From the IMG/VR virus record IMGVR_UViG_3300033155_001697, positions 1-34,371 of that record: a DNA stretch of 34,371 bases; one strand, given 5' to 3'. The notes under the pieces were generated by a model. It ran no database searches. It saw only the letters and a program-made list of their open reading frames with translations, and was not told the origin of the DNA. Positions within the stretch are counted from its first letter, which is position 1. Each line of letters begins with the position of its first letter. Source of the DNA: a virus. The position numbers and the translations under genes were made by a program. This document shows positions 22,773-30,302 of the stretch, piece by piece.

Positions 22773-23744
22773 TTACGCCGCCAGGTCGTAGACCGCGCCG
22801 TGCGCCTTTTCGTTGCACATCTCGAGCGTCCACTCGACCAGCATCTCGCGCCGGATCGAGTCACCGACCTTGGCGAGGTCGAACTGCTGCCAGGGCCGGA
22901 GATACGCCACCTTCATGTACTCGGGATCGAGGCAGAAGATCGCGTGATCGACGTTCGCGTCTTCCTGCCGGACGTGCCGGCTGGGAAGAACCCGGAGCTC
23001 GCCGAAGTTGCTGACGTAGAGGTCAGCGGTGGCGTAGATCGTGCGACCCGAGCGGTCACTGCGCGTGACGCCCGAGGATCCGATCGTCCCGACACCGTCC
23101 ATGGTGGAGATCTTCGTCTTCTGGACGGGACCGCAGAGCATCACCGACGGCTTGCCGCCGTTGCTCCAGGCCGACTGGATCACGCCGTCGAGGTTCGCCT
23201 GTGTCAGCGCGTCCGTGGCGACGATGGTCCGAATCAACGTGACGCCGACGCCCCAGCCACCACCACCCGAGCCAACATCCTCATAGGTGTTGGTCTCGAT
23301 CCAGGTCTCGAGAGACCCGGACTGACGGGTGAGGCCGGCGAGTGACGGCTGATTCAGGCCGGTGATCGAGAAGTCGACATCGGTCTTGAGCTCGCGCGCT
23401 GCCTTCGCAGCGTGATACGCGATCTCGGAGTCGCGGCCGTACTTGTCGACCACTTCGGCGGTGCCACTGACCATGAAGACCTGAGACGAGATCTGCGTGT
23501 AGTTGCCACGCATCTCCGTCGGGGTCTTCTTGGCATCGGCAGCGTCCGCGCCTTCTTCGACGATGTTCGCTGCGGGCGTGTCGAGCGAGTCGATCTGCCA
23601 CTGGTGATAGATCCCGCTCGCGGACGTCGTGCCTGCGAGTGTGAGGAACGGGGTCTCGGTCGGACTGATGTTGTGGATCAGGTCGGAGATGTCCTCCTTC
23701 TCCCCGATCTGGTCGGATGTCCTGAAATAGTCGGTGATTGCCAT
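22773..23744 (-). CDS. Major capsid protein, SU10-like (DUF5309 type)
   Basis: The 323-residue protein starts with DISDLIHNISPTETPFLTLAG in its N-terminal region, the hallmark of SU10-like major head proteins. It also shows HQWQIDSLDTPAANIVEEGA, TQISSQVFMVSGTAEVVDKYGR, GKPSVMLCGPVQKTKIS, and the end DLAKVGDSIRREMLVEWTLE. The length matches the family, which has the HK97 capsid fold. The gene directly follows the scaffold gene (ten-base gap). The ribosome site is TGAGG upstream of ATG 23744. This is one of the firmest calls in the window. Confidence 0.92.
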   Translation of the reverse strand: MAITDYFRTSDQIGEKEDISDLIHNISPTETPFLTLAGTTSASGIYHQWQIDSLDTPAANIVEEGADAADAKKTPTEMRGNYTQISSQVFMVSGTAEVVDKYGRDSEIAYHAAKAARELKTDVDFSITGLNQPSLAGLTRQSGSLETWIETNTYEDVGSGGGGWGVGVTLIRTIVATDALTQANLDGVIQSAWSNGGKPSVMLCGPVQKTKISTMDGVGTIGSSGVTRSDRSGRTIYATADLYVSNFGELRVLPSRHVRQEDANVDHAIFCLDPEYMKVAYLRPWQQFDLAKVGDSIRREMLVEWTLEMCNEKAHGAVYDLAA

Positions 23745-23754
23745 CTGAAAAACC

Positions 23755-24918
23755 TCATGTACGGCGTCTCGCAGCGGGCTGCTTCGCGCGCTTCGCGCGA
23801 TCCCGAGCCATAAAGGCGTCCTGTTGTGCCTGTTTGCTCTCGGGGTTTGCTTTGAGGTTCGCCATAGCGACCTTCAGCTCATCGTTGGCCGTGTCCCCGG
23901 CTACGCTCTGCGTTCCGGAACGGATTGAACGAGGCTTCCCAGCCAATCGTTTGCGGGCTGCGGGCAGGGTCTTCCGTGTCGCCTTGTCGTATTCCCGTGC
24001 TTTCCACACGAGAGTGACATGGCGATGGTCGTCCAGCGCGTCCCACTCCTCGGGGCGGAGCTCCCCCCCGTCCGAGGCCAAAGCGTAACGGCTGAGCTGG
24101 TCGTACTCGCCGTTGAAATTCTTCTTGAATGCGGGGATCGCCTCGGCCAGCGCCTGGCGTTCGATCGGAACTCGAGCGGCCCGCTGCTCATCCCACAAGC
24201 GCGCAGCCTCCGTTTCGACATCCTTCTTCGCCTGCACCGCCTGCTGCACGAGTGCCTGCTTGCGGCGCATGTCTTCGATGCGCGCCGCGTACTCGCCGGG
24301 GTCGGTCGTGCGCAGGTGGTCCATTTGCTGCTGGGTCGGCCCGAACTGAGCCAGGCTCGCCTGCAGTTGCTCGGCCAGACCGGTCGCCATGGCGATCCGC
24401 TGCTCGTAGGCGGTGTGGGCCTCGCCCACCTTGCCTTCGAATAGCTTGCGTTGCTCGGCGAGCTCCATGGTCTTCGCCGTGTAGTCGGTCTCGCGCAGGA
24501 ACCCGCGGCGCAGCTCGTGGAGAGTGACCTCGGAGCCGTCTGGCATCGCGATCGGGGTCTCCAGGGTGATTGCTGCGTCCTCAGCCTCGCCAGGTAGCTC
24601 GAGGCCCTCTGGATCTTCATCGGAGACGGGTGCTTCTGCGTCTTCGTCTTCGATCGGCTCTCTGGGGGGATCCTCGACAGCCGGGGCCTTGTCGGGATCG
24701 GGTTCGGGGGTGTCTTCGCCCAGTGCGCGCGCTAGGCGCTCATCGGTGGGCGGATCGGGTGGCAGTACGATCGGGGGCTCTTCCTCGCCCTCGGGGAGGC
24801 CCATCGACTTGCGCTTGGCGGCTGTTTTCGCCGCTTCGTTCTTGAAAAACGTCTCAGCGGCCTCATCGAGGCCCTCTACGGAGCTCCGCTGGGTCTGAAA
24901 TTCAGCCGGCTGCGGCAC
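23755..24918 (-). CDS. Capsid scaffolding protein
   Basis: A 387-residue protein in the scaffold position before the capsid gene. The N-terminal 110 residues are very acidic and Pro-rich (EGEEEPPIVLPPDPP, EDEDAEAPVSDEDPEG). A middle zone (MPDGSEVTLHELRRGFLRET, a segment typical of phage scaffolds) leads into a long helical region (EQRIAMATGLAEQLQASLAQ, MRRKQALVQQAVQAKKDVE) and a basic C-terminus (ARDRAKRAKQPAARRRT), which would bind the capsid protein. It starts at GTG 24918 after GGGTGA; there is no in-frame ATG that keeps the N-terminus. Scaffolds organise coat protein and leave or are cut at maturation. Confidence 0.85.
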   Translation of the reverse strand: MPQPAEFQTQRSSVEGLDEAAETFFKNEAAKTAAKRKSMGLPEGEEEPPIVLPPDPPTDERLARALGEDTPEPDPDKAPAVEDPPREPIEDEDAEAPVSDEDPEGLELPGEAEDAAITLETPIAMPDGSEVTLHELRRGFLRETDYTAKTMELAEQRKLFEGKVGEAHTAYEQRIAMATGLAEQLQASLAQFGPTQQQMDHLRTTDPGEYAARIEDMRRKQALVQQAVQAKKDVETEAARLWDEQRAARVPIERQALAEAIPAFKKNFNGEYDQLSRYALASDGGELRPEEWDALDDHRHVTLVWKAREYDKATRKTLPAARKRLAGKPRSIRSGTQSVAGDTANDELKVAMANLKANPESKQAQQDAFMARDRAKRAKQPAARRRT

Positions 24919-24974
24919 ATTTCACCCGTCCGGGGAGGACTTTGGGCGTGTAACTACCCCATTGTGCGCGTTTT

Positions 24975-25352
24975 TCACCCGTTGGCAACTTTCTCCTGCT
25001 GCTCGTCGTATTCGGCACGGGCCTTGCGGGCAGCCACCAGGTGGTCAGCGAACGAGATCTTGTCGCGCTTCTTCTTGCGCATGTTCTCGTACTCGCGCTC
25101 GATCTTCGCGGTTTCCGAGCGGCCCAGCTGGATGACGGCCATCAGATACTGGATGAACTCGTCGACAGCCATCACCCGCAGCCGCGCGTTCCAGGCATCG
25201 TCCGGCGTCTTCGCCTGGTTGAATGCCTCCATCGCCCATTCGCGCGTGGCCTCGAGCGCCTGGCGGAGAACAGGATGCCGAGCGATCTCAGCCGCCTGTT
25301 CTCCGCGTTCCCTGGGGTTCAGGGTTACCGGTTGGGATTCATTGGGATTCAC
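24975..25352 (-). CDS. Small helical head-cluster protein
   Basis: A 125-residue, mainly helical protein: RGEQAAEIARHPVLRQALE, DDAWNARLRVMAVDEFIQYL, EREYENMRKKKRDKISF. GTG 25352 overlaps the previous stop (GTGA). Proteins of this size and character are usual between portal and scaffold genes in SU10-like phages; the role is unknown. The 56 bases after it hold no gene; GGGTGAAA occurs there twice. Confidence 0.6.
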   Translation of the reverse strand: MNPNESQPVTLNPRERGEQAAEIARHPVLRQALEATREWAMEAFNQAKTPDDAWNARLRVMAVDEFIQYLMAVIQLGRSETAKIEREYENMRKKKRDKISFADHLVAARKARAEYDEQQEKVANG

Positions 25353-25834
25353 CGCGCGCTCTTCCTCGTGAGCGCCTTGGTCCGAACGTCCTTGCGCTTC
25401 GGGGCGTCCTTCATCACCTGCTTGGCAGCCGCGCGACCCGCCTTGCGGGTGGCCTGCGCCTTGCCGCTGTTGCCGGCCTTCCGCAGGTTCTTCGCGGTCG
25501 TGCGCGCGGTCTTCTTGATCGCGCTGGCTTGCTTGCGTGCGGCCTTCCGCTCGGGCGCTTGGGCCACGCGGGTGTCCTTCTTGCCGATCAGGCCACCGGA
25601 CATGACCTTCGCGCCCTTCTTCGCCGCAGCGAGCTGGGCACCACCCACTGCCTTCGCGACCTTGCCGGGTTTCTTGGCGAGTCTGGCGACCTTCTTCGCG
25701 GCCTTCACGGCGCCCTTCGCGGCCTTCGATGCGGTCCTGGTTGCCGTCCTTCCGGCCTTCTTCGCGGTTCTCGTTGCCACCCTGGCTGCCTTCTTCTGCG
25801 CTGCGGTGCCGCTTGCCTTCGATGCTGCTCCCAT
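25349..25834 (-). CDS. Histone-H1-like Lys/Ala/Arg-rich protein
   Basis: A 161-residue protein made almost only of Ala, Lys, Arg, Gly, Thr and Val, with repeated AKK/AAK/RTA units (ARVATRTAKKAGRTATRTAS, AAKGAVKAAKKVARLAKKPG). The composition is like the C-terminal tail of histone H1 and bacterial H1-like proteins (for example HctB, AlgP), which bind and compact DNA. It overlaps the portal gene stop (TGATG) and precedes a small head gene, so it is expressed with the head genes and may be packed in the capsid. The low-complexity sequence allows no finer family call. Acidic residues are few. Confidence 0.7.
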   Translation of the reverse strand: MGAASKASGTAAQKKAARVATRTAKKAGRTATRTASKAAKGAVKAAKKVARLAKKPGKVAKAVGGAQLAAAKKGAKVMSGGLIGKKDTRVAQAPERKAARKQASAIKKTARTTAKNLRKAGNSGKAQATRKAGRAAAKQVMKDAPKRKDVRTKALTRKSAR

Positions 25835-28134
25835 CAGACTACTCCTTCAGGCCCGGCGTCTGCGGGCGTTGGTTGTTCGAGAGGCGGGGGCGGTAGCTCC
25901 GCTTCCTGCCTCGGTTCGAATCCCTCTTCTGGTTTCGGTTTCGGCAACGTCCACTGCATATCTGGCGTCGCAGCGTAGCCGTCCTTCCGGAGTTTCTGAA
26001 TCTCGACCTCGTGCTTGAGCTCGACCTCCTTGATGTTCAGCATCAGCTTGTCACGCTCGAGCTCGACCTTCTGGCGCTCGAGCTCCACCCGCATGAACTC
26101 GACTTCGGACGCGGCCTTCACCGCGTCGGCTGTCGGATCCGGCGGAGGCTCCGGCGGCTGGACCGTTGTCGGGTCCGTGAAATACTGCTCCGGCGATCGG
26201 AAGCCGAGCGCTTCGACCAGGTCGGAGACGGTGTTGTAGACGTTGGTCGGTGACACCATGTGGCTCAGCCCGGCCTCGTGGAGTTGCTTCTGAACCTCGC
26301 CAATGGTCTGCAGGTTCATGCCCTTCTCCATCTTCGAACCGTGGCCGAGGCCCACCGTCACCTGGCAATCTGCTTCGGTCGACCAGGCGGTCGGGTCGAC
26401 GTGCACGTACTTGCCGCGCACGCGAATCGTCATCCCGCGCGTGTCGTGTTGCATCAGGAGCATGTAGATCTTCTGGAAGAGGTGCTTGACGCCGGTCTCC
26501 GCGAAGATCCGCGCGTACATCGTCATCCGCGTCGCCGCCGCCGAGCTCTGCACCATCGTCCCGTAGACGTGCTTCGAGATCGACTCGGGATTGATGCCCA
26601 TCGCGTCGGGCGAGATCCCCGTGCGCGCCTCCTTCATCTTCGAGTGCATCTCCATCGCAGGAATGATGTCAGCGGCGTTGCTCTTCGACTCGAAGGGTCG
26701 GATCGCGTTGGGCGCATACTCCTCGATATAGCCGCCGGCTGCGGAGTCGAGCAGTTGGTCGAGATTCACCAGCGGAGTCGCCGCGTCGCCTTCGCCGCGC
26801 GACAACACGATGCTGCGCGGGTCGGTTGCGAGGTAGAGGCAATCCATGAACTGGCGCCACAGGGTGGTGTTGATCTCCTGCAGGTCGCTGCCGACATCGG
26901 AGAGCGACAGGCCATAGAAGCGATGAGGGACCGGAATGGGAGTGACTGACACAAACGGGTGACCGTTTGAGGGCTCAGCTGACAGCAGGGCTTGGCCGTA
27001 GTCCCCCCCGGTGACGACCTTCCACCACTCGCTGATGCCATCCCCATCCCGGTCCACCAAAATGTAGGACTCGGTGATGTAGACCGATCTCTGAGAGTCT
27101 TTGCGGTCGCCGAGCATCAGGGGGTGCGAGTCGTCCTGGCTGGCTCGAACGATCGCGTCCTGGTCGGTGCCGTAAACAGAGTGCGCGCTGGGAATCCGCT
27201 TGACCGTGGCCTCGTCGTAGCCCAGTGCGATCAGGGAGCTCTCGGTTGCGCGCACGCGGTGCGCTGCGAATCGACAGCTCGGGTCCTCGAGGCCTCGGCA
27301 GTCGCGATTGATCACGAACTCTTCCGGCGGGATGTTCTCGAGGCAGATCTTGCCGCGCCGCTTGTAGCGCACGCCCTCGATGTCGTATCGCACGCGCATC
27401 GGGTCATGGTTTTCGGGGAGCGGGCTGGTCTCGTCCAGGTCCTCGCGCTCGCCCGACTTCTGATTGATGTGCCACGCCTGTACGGCGCGGACTTCGTAGT
27501 CTTCGTCGTCGAAGACTGCCTGCAACTCCATCAGGTTCTTGCCCGCGTAATCTTCGAAGGTGACGGCGTCGGAGTCTTCGAACCACACCTTCACGATGCC
27601 ATTCTTCTGTGTCAGCGCGTCCTTGAACATCGTGTAGAGCACCATCGGCCCATCTTCGCGTGCGAACACATGGTTGACCATCTCGGTCGCTTGCTCAGCG
27701 GAGTCGGTGTCTTCGTCGCCCGTCGGCATGAAGCGGACCACTCTCGGGCCCGAGCAGAAGATCTCCATCAGCGACGGGAGCAGCCACTCGACCTGCTCGA
27801 ACACGTCGCGGGTGACCACCTGGCTGCGGCCTTCGCGCTCGTCGCCTCGAGGGTTGCCGAAATACTTGGCGAGCGAGTAGCGCCGCGCCTCTGAGATCCG
27901 CGTCCCGGTCCAGCCCAGGCCGGAGTCGAGCTCGGACTGCACGACCGCCAGCAAGTGACCATCGGAGAGCACCCACGCGCTCCCCGCCTCTTCATCGGAT
28001 GCCGGCGGCTGGTCTTCGGGGTAGTCCTCGGGCACGTCAACTTCTTCGAAGCCTTCGACCGATGGGAACGCGGTCTCCTCCCCCTGCTCGAGGTCTTCGT
28101 AGGGTGCGCGCGTTCCAGGAATTTCGTCTGCCAT
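25834..28134 (-). CDS. Portal protein, SU10/p22-type large form
   Basis: The 766-residue protein has an acidic N-terminal extension of about 50 residues, then the portal core: YSLAKYFGNPRGDEREGRSQ, VFEQVEWLLPSLMEIFCSGP, MVLYTMFKDALTQKNGIVKV, ENIPPEEFVINRDCRGLEDP, FVSVTPIPVPHRFYGLSLSD and IYMLLMQHDTRG. The C-terminus is a long coiled region with Glu/Lys heptads (VELERQKVELERDKLML) and a Pro-rich tail. Portals form the dodecameric ring through which DNA is packaged. ATG 28134 has GTAGGAG upstream and lies ten bases from the terminase gene. The long size and gene order fit SU10-like phages. Confidence 0.9.
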   Translation of the reverse strand: MADEIPGTRAPYEDLEQGEETAFPSVEGFEEVDVPEDYPEDQPPASDEEAGSAWVLSDGHLLAVVQSELDSGLGWTGTRISEARRYSLAKYFGNPRGDEREGRSQVVTRDVFEQVEWLLPSLMEIFCSGPRVVRFMPTGDEDTDSAEQATEMVNHVFAREDGPMVLYTMFKDALTQKNGIVKVWFEDSDAVTFEDYAGKNLMELQAVFDDEDYEVRAVQAWHINQKSGEREDLDETSPLPENHDPMRVRYDIEGVRYKRRGKICLENIPPEEFVINRDCRGLEDPSCRFAAHRVRATESSLIALGYDEATVKRIPSAHSVYGTDQDAIVRASQDDSHPLMLGDRKDSQRSVYITESYILVDRDGDGISEWWKVVTGGDYGQALLSAEPSNGHPFVSVTPIPVPHRFYGLSLSDVGSDLQEINTTLWRQFMDCLYLATDPRSIVLSRGEGDAATPLVNLDQLLDSAAGGYIEEYAPNAIRPFESKSNAADIIPAMEMHSKMKEARTGISPDAMGINPESISKHVYGTMVQSSAAATRMTMYARIFAETGVKHLFQKIYMLLMQHDTRGMTIRVRGKYVHVDPTAWSTEADCQVTVGLGHGSKMEKGMNLQTIGEVQKQLHEAGLSHMVSPTNVYNTVSDLVEALGFRSPEQYFTDPTTVQPPEPPPDPTADAVKAASEVEFMRVELERQKVELERDKLMLNIKEVELKHEVEIQKLRKDGYAATPDMQWTLPKPKPEEGFEPRQEAELPPPPLEQPTPADAGPEGVV

Positions 28135-28143
28135 TGCGGTCTC

Positions 28144-29616
28144 CTACGTCATCCAGCGTGTGTTCGGCTTGGGCCGTCGCGTGCTCGCGTTGTTGAGCCT
28201 TCCGAGTGATAGGTAGCGGAACGCATCCGCACCGTGTGACGCCCAGTCGTGTTCCGGGATGTCCGTGAGGCCGCCCGTCGATCGGTTGCGCTTGCGCCGG
28301 TAGGCCTCGAGTGCAGCGATACCGTCGCCCGCGTTTTGCTCGTCGAAGTAGCAGAGAGGGAGCGTGCGCCTAACAGCGTCGATGCCCTCCGATAGTTCTC
28401 CGCCCATCCTCACGACGATCTTCTCGAGCACTCGGAAGTTGATCCCGAGCTCGCTGGCCACGATCGTCCGCGCAACACCCGGACCCCAGTCACGAACTTT
28501 CATGTCGTGCGGTGCGATGTGTTCGCGGTAGACGTAGCCCTTGTCGTGAATCACCTTTGCGTAGTGCGGCAGGCCCTGGCCGGTCGCCTCGTAGTAGTCG
28601 ATGATGTGAATGCGGTTGCCGATCTGCTGGTAGAACCAGATTGCGGTTGCATCGCGCATGCCGATGTCCCATGCGGTGCTCACCTGATAGGCGGGGTCGT
28701 AGGGAAACGATGCGATGCGTCCTTCTTCGCGCGCCTTCGACATGAGCTCGCCGTAGTAGGCGCCCTCGACGATGGCTGGGAACTCGCCGCGGATCCGCGA
28801 CTGCCACGCCATCGAGTCAACTCCCCAGATCGCGAGACGCTCAGCTACCCACGCCGGCGTGATGAGCTCGGGGTGCGGCATCTCTTGATCCTTGATCTTC
28901 TCCTCCCACTCTCCCGAGATCATGTCGGCCTCGGTGATTCCGAATGTCTGGAAGTTCGGCGTATCCCACGCCGAGATCGGGATCGTGTGCACTGCCGGCG
29001 ACTCGCAGTCGCGCTGGAAGCTACACCCGGCGATGACGGGGTTCCCGATCAGGAGTTTGCGCGCATGGCCCCCGGCCAGGAGCGAGTCGATCTGATCCAT
29101 CAGGGCTGCTGAAATTCCAGAGGCTTCATCCACGATGACGAGGATGTGCGGCGCATGGAAACCCTGGAACCGCGACTCGTCCCAGTCGGGGGCGGTGAAG
29201 CCCCAGATCCAGTGATCGGCTTCGAACTTCAGCTGCATCGCTGTCGCCTCGCCGCCGAGCGGGATCTTCGAGCTCTTTGCTGCGCGGTGTATCTCTCCCC
29301 AGAGTACGCCCTTCACCTGGCGCTCGGTGGGTGCGGTGGTGATGACCTTGGCACCTGGGTGGCAGGCGCCGAACCAGAGTGCGACACGCCCAGCGGTCCA
29401 CGATTTCCCGCTCGAGTGGCATGACGGGACGGCCGTCACGCGGTGGTCGCGCACTGATTCCATGATGGCGACCTGGGTCTCCCAGGCGTTGTCGCCGATC
29501 ACTTCGCGCACGAAGAAGCCCGGATCTTTCTGGCAGCGCTCGTAGATCGACGCCGCCTGCACCGAGGTGCATTCCGGGACTTCATTGAACGCGATCATGT
29601 CGCCCGCAGTGCTCAC
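28144..29616 (-). CDS. terL: Terminase large subunit
   Basis: The 490-residue protein has an N-terminal packaging ATPase and a C-terminal RNase H-like nuclease. Walker A is PSCHSSGKS (residues 64-72, Lys71), Walker B is LVIVDE (Asp163, Glu164), and IGNPV near 190 fits motif III. The nuclease acidic residues are Asp317 in TAWDIG, Asp371 in PHDMK and Asp464 in HGADAF. It cuts concatemeric DNA and pumps it into the head. The start is GTG 29616, which overlaps the stop of the small gene before it (GTGA); ATG 29598 in frame is the alternative. The His-containing Walker A loop is a known variant. Confidence 0.95.
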   Translation of the reverse strand: MSTAGDMIAFNEVPECTSVQAASIYERCQKDPGFFVREVIGDNAWETQVAIMESVRDHRVTAVPSCHSSGKSWTAGRVALWFGACHPGAKVITTAPTERQVKGVLWGEIHRAAKSSKIPLGGEATAMQLKFEADHWIWGFTAPDWDESRFQGFHAPHILVIVDEASGISAALMDQIDSLLAGGHARKLLIGNPVIAGCSFQRDCESPAVHTIPISAWDTPNFQTFGITEADMISGEWEEKIKDQEMPHPELITPAWVAERLAIWGVDSMAWQSRIRGEFPAIVEGAYYGELMSKAREEGRIASFPYDPAYQVSTAWDIGMRDATAIWFYQQIGNRIHIIDYYEATGQGLPHYAKVIHDKGYVYREHIAPHDMKVRDWGPGVARTIVASELGINFRVLEKIVVRMGGELSEGIDAVRRTLPLCYFDEQNAGDGIAALEAYRRKRNRSTGGLTDIPEHDWASHGADAFRYLSLGRLNNASTRRPKPNTRWMT

Positions 29617-29807
29617 CCTGTGCGCGAGCTCGACTTCTTGCGTGTCGTCTTCTTGCTGGCCGGCGGCGGCGGCGGTGTCGGCGGCTTCGGCTTCTCCGCC
29701 ACCGCCACCTCTGCCACTCCCTCGCAGAGCAACGCGAGCTTCTCCCGAGACGAGATTCTGCGCATCATCACGTCGCGCGTGAGTTCACCTAGTTCGGCAT
29801 TCGTCAT
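29613..29807 (-). CDS. Small protein before terminase, possibly a reduced small-subunit analogue
   Basis: A 64-residue protein, MTNAELGELTRDVMMRRIS at the N-terminus, a short helical region (REKLALLCEGVAEV), then a Pro/Lys-rich tail (PPTPPPPPASKKTTRKKSSS). The position before terL is that of a small terminase subunit, but it is about half the usual length or less. Ribosome site GGGAGCC. The basic tail may bind DNA. I cannot confirm a terminase role. Confidence 0.5.
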   Translation of the reverse strand: MTNAELGELTRDVMMRRISSREKLALLCEGVAEVAVAEKPKPPTPPPPPASKKTTRKKSSSRTG

Positions 29808-29816
29808 GACGGCTCC

Positions 29817-30068
29817 CTACCGGCGCCGCGGGTCGCGCTGCTGCGGCCCACTCATCTGCTTGGGCATCTTCCCCAAGTCGGTGTTGAGCGGGGAGCTCTG
29901 CAGCGGCGTCGAGCTCTGGTTCTGCGGCATCTTCGAGCGCGGAACGTCCACCCGAGCCACCTCACCCCCGTTGGGGTGCCCCTCACGCCGCTGGCGACCT
30001 GCCGCCGGCGTGTCCTGCGTCGTGCCCTTCTTCGGGCTGTCCGAGATGTCGTTGTACTTGCCCTGCAT
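29817..30068 (-). CDS. Small polar protein at the start of the packaging block
   Basis: An 83-residue, disordered-looking protein rich in Gln, Pro, Arg and Ser (for example QDTPAAGRQRREGHPNGG and MPKQMSGPQQRDPRRR). ATG 30068 follows AAGGGGGTG. No family recognised. It is the first gene of the minus-strand block that includes terL and starts right at the divergent gap with the plus-strand gene at 30126. Confidence 0.5.
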   Translation of the reverse strand: MQGKYNDISDSPKKGTTQDTPAAGRQRREGHPNGGEVARVDVPRSKMPQNQSSTPLQSSPLNTDLGKMPKQMSGPQQRDPRRR

Positions 30069-30090
30069 GGTGCACCCCCTTATGGTGAGC

Positions 30091-30096
30091 TATAAT
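30091..30096 (+). promoter_or_regulatory. Possible -10 element in the divergent gap
   Basis: A perfect TATAAT lies 30 bases before the lone plus-strand gene. No good -35 box is found at 16-18 bases upstream. It may work with a phage activator or a modified polymerase, or be chance. Confidence 0.3.
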
Positions 30097-30125
30097 TCAT
30101 GGTCTGGTATGCCGAAGGAGTAGAT

Positions 30126-30302
30126 ATGACTCGACGCATCGAAAGTCCCCAGCACCAGGGCCTCACCAACGCCGAGCTCGTCCGGCTTCGCCGCGAGCGA
30201 GCCGAGGAAGAGCGCGAGCGCCGCCGCCTCGAGCCGCACGGCGTTTCTACGTCTCATCCTGAGCCTCCCCACCCATCGCCCACAACAGAAGCGGCAGGGT
30301 GA
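30126..30302 (+). CDS. Small charged protein on the opposite strand
   Basis: A 58-residue frame starts at ATG 30126 with GAAGGAG six bases upstream. The middle is a highly charged helix (AELVRLRRERAEEERERRRL) after the segment HQGLTNAEL, which recalls the TNAEL start of the small protein before terminase. It is the only plus-strand gene between 6627 and the right edge, and its last 56 bases overlap the 3' end of the giant gene antisense. Strong ribosome site and charged-helix pattern support a real gene; function unknown. Confidence 0.5.
   Translation: MTRRIESPQHQGLTNAELVRLRRERAEEERERRRLEPHGVSTSHPEPPHPSPTTEAAG

Noticed and set aside
25041-26018. Long plus-strand frame with hydrophobic Ala/Phe/Leu runs resembling a membrane protein.
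   Set aside because: It mirrors the Lys/Ala-rich histone-like gene (AAG read backwards as CTT), so the hydrophobicity is an artefact.
30090-30272. Minus-strand 60-codon frame in the divergent gap.
   Set aside because: It is antisense to the charged-helix gene, which has the better ribosome site and composition.
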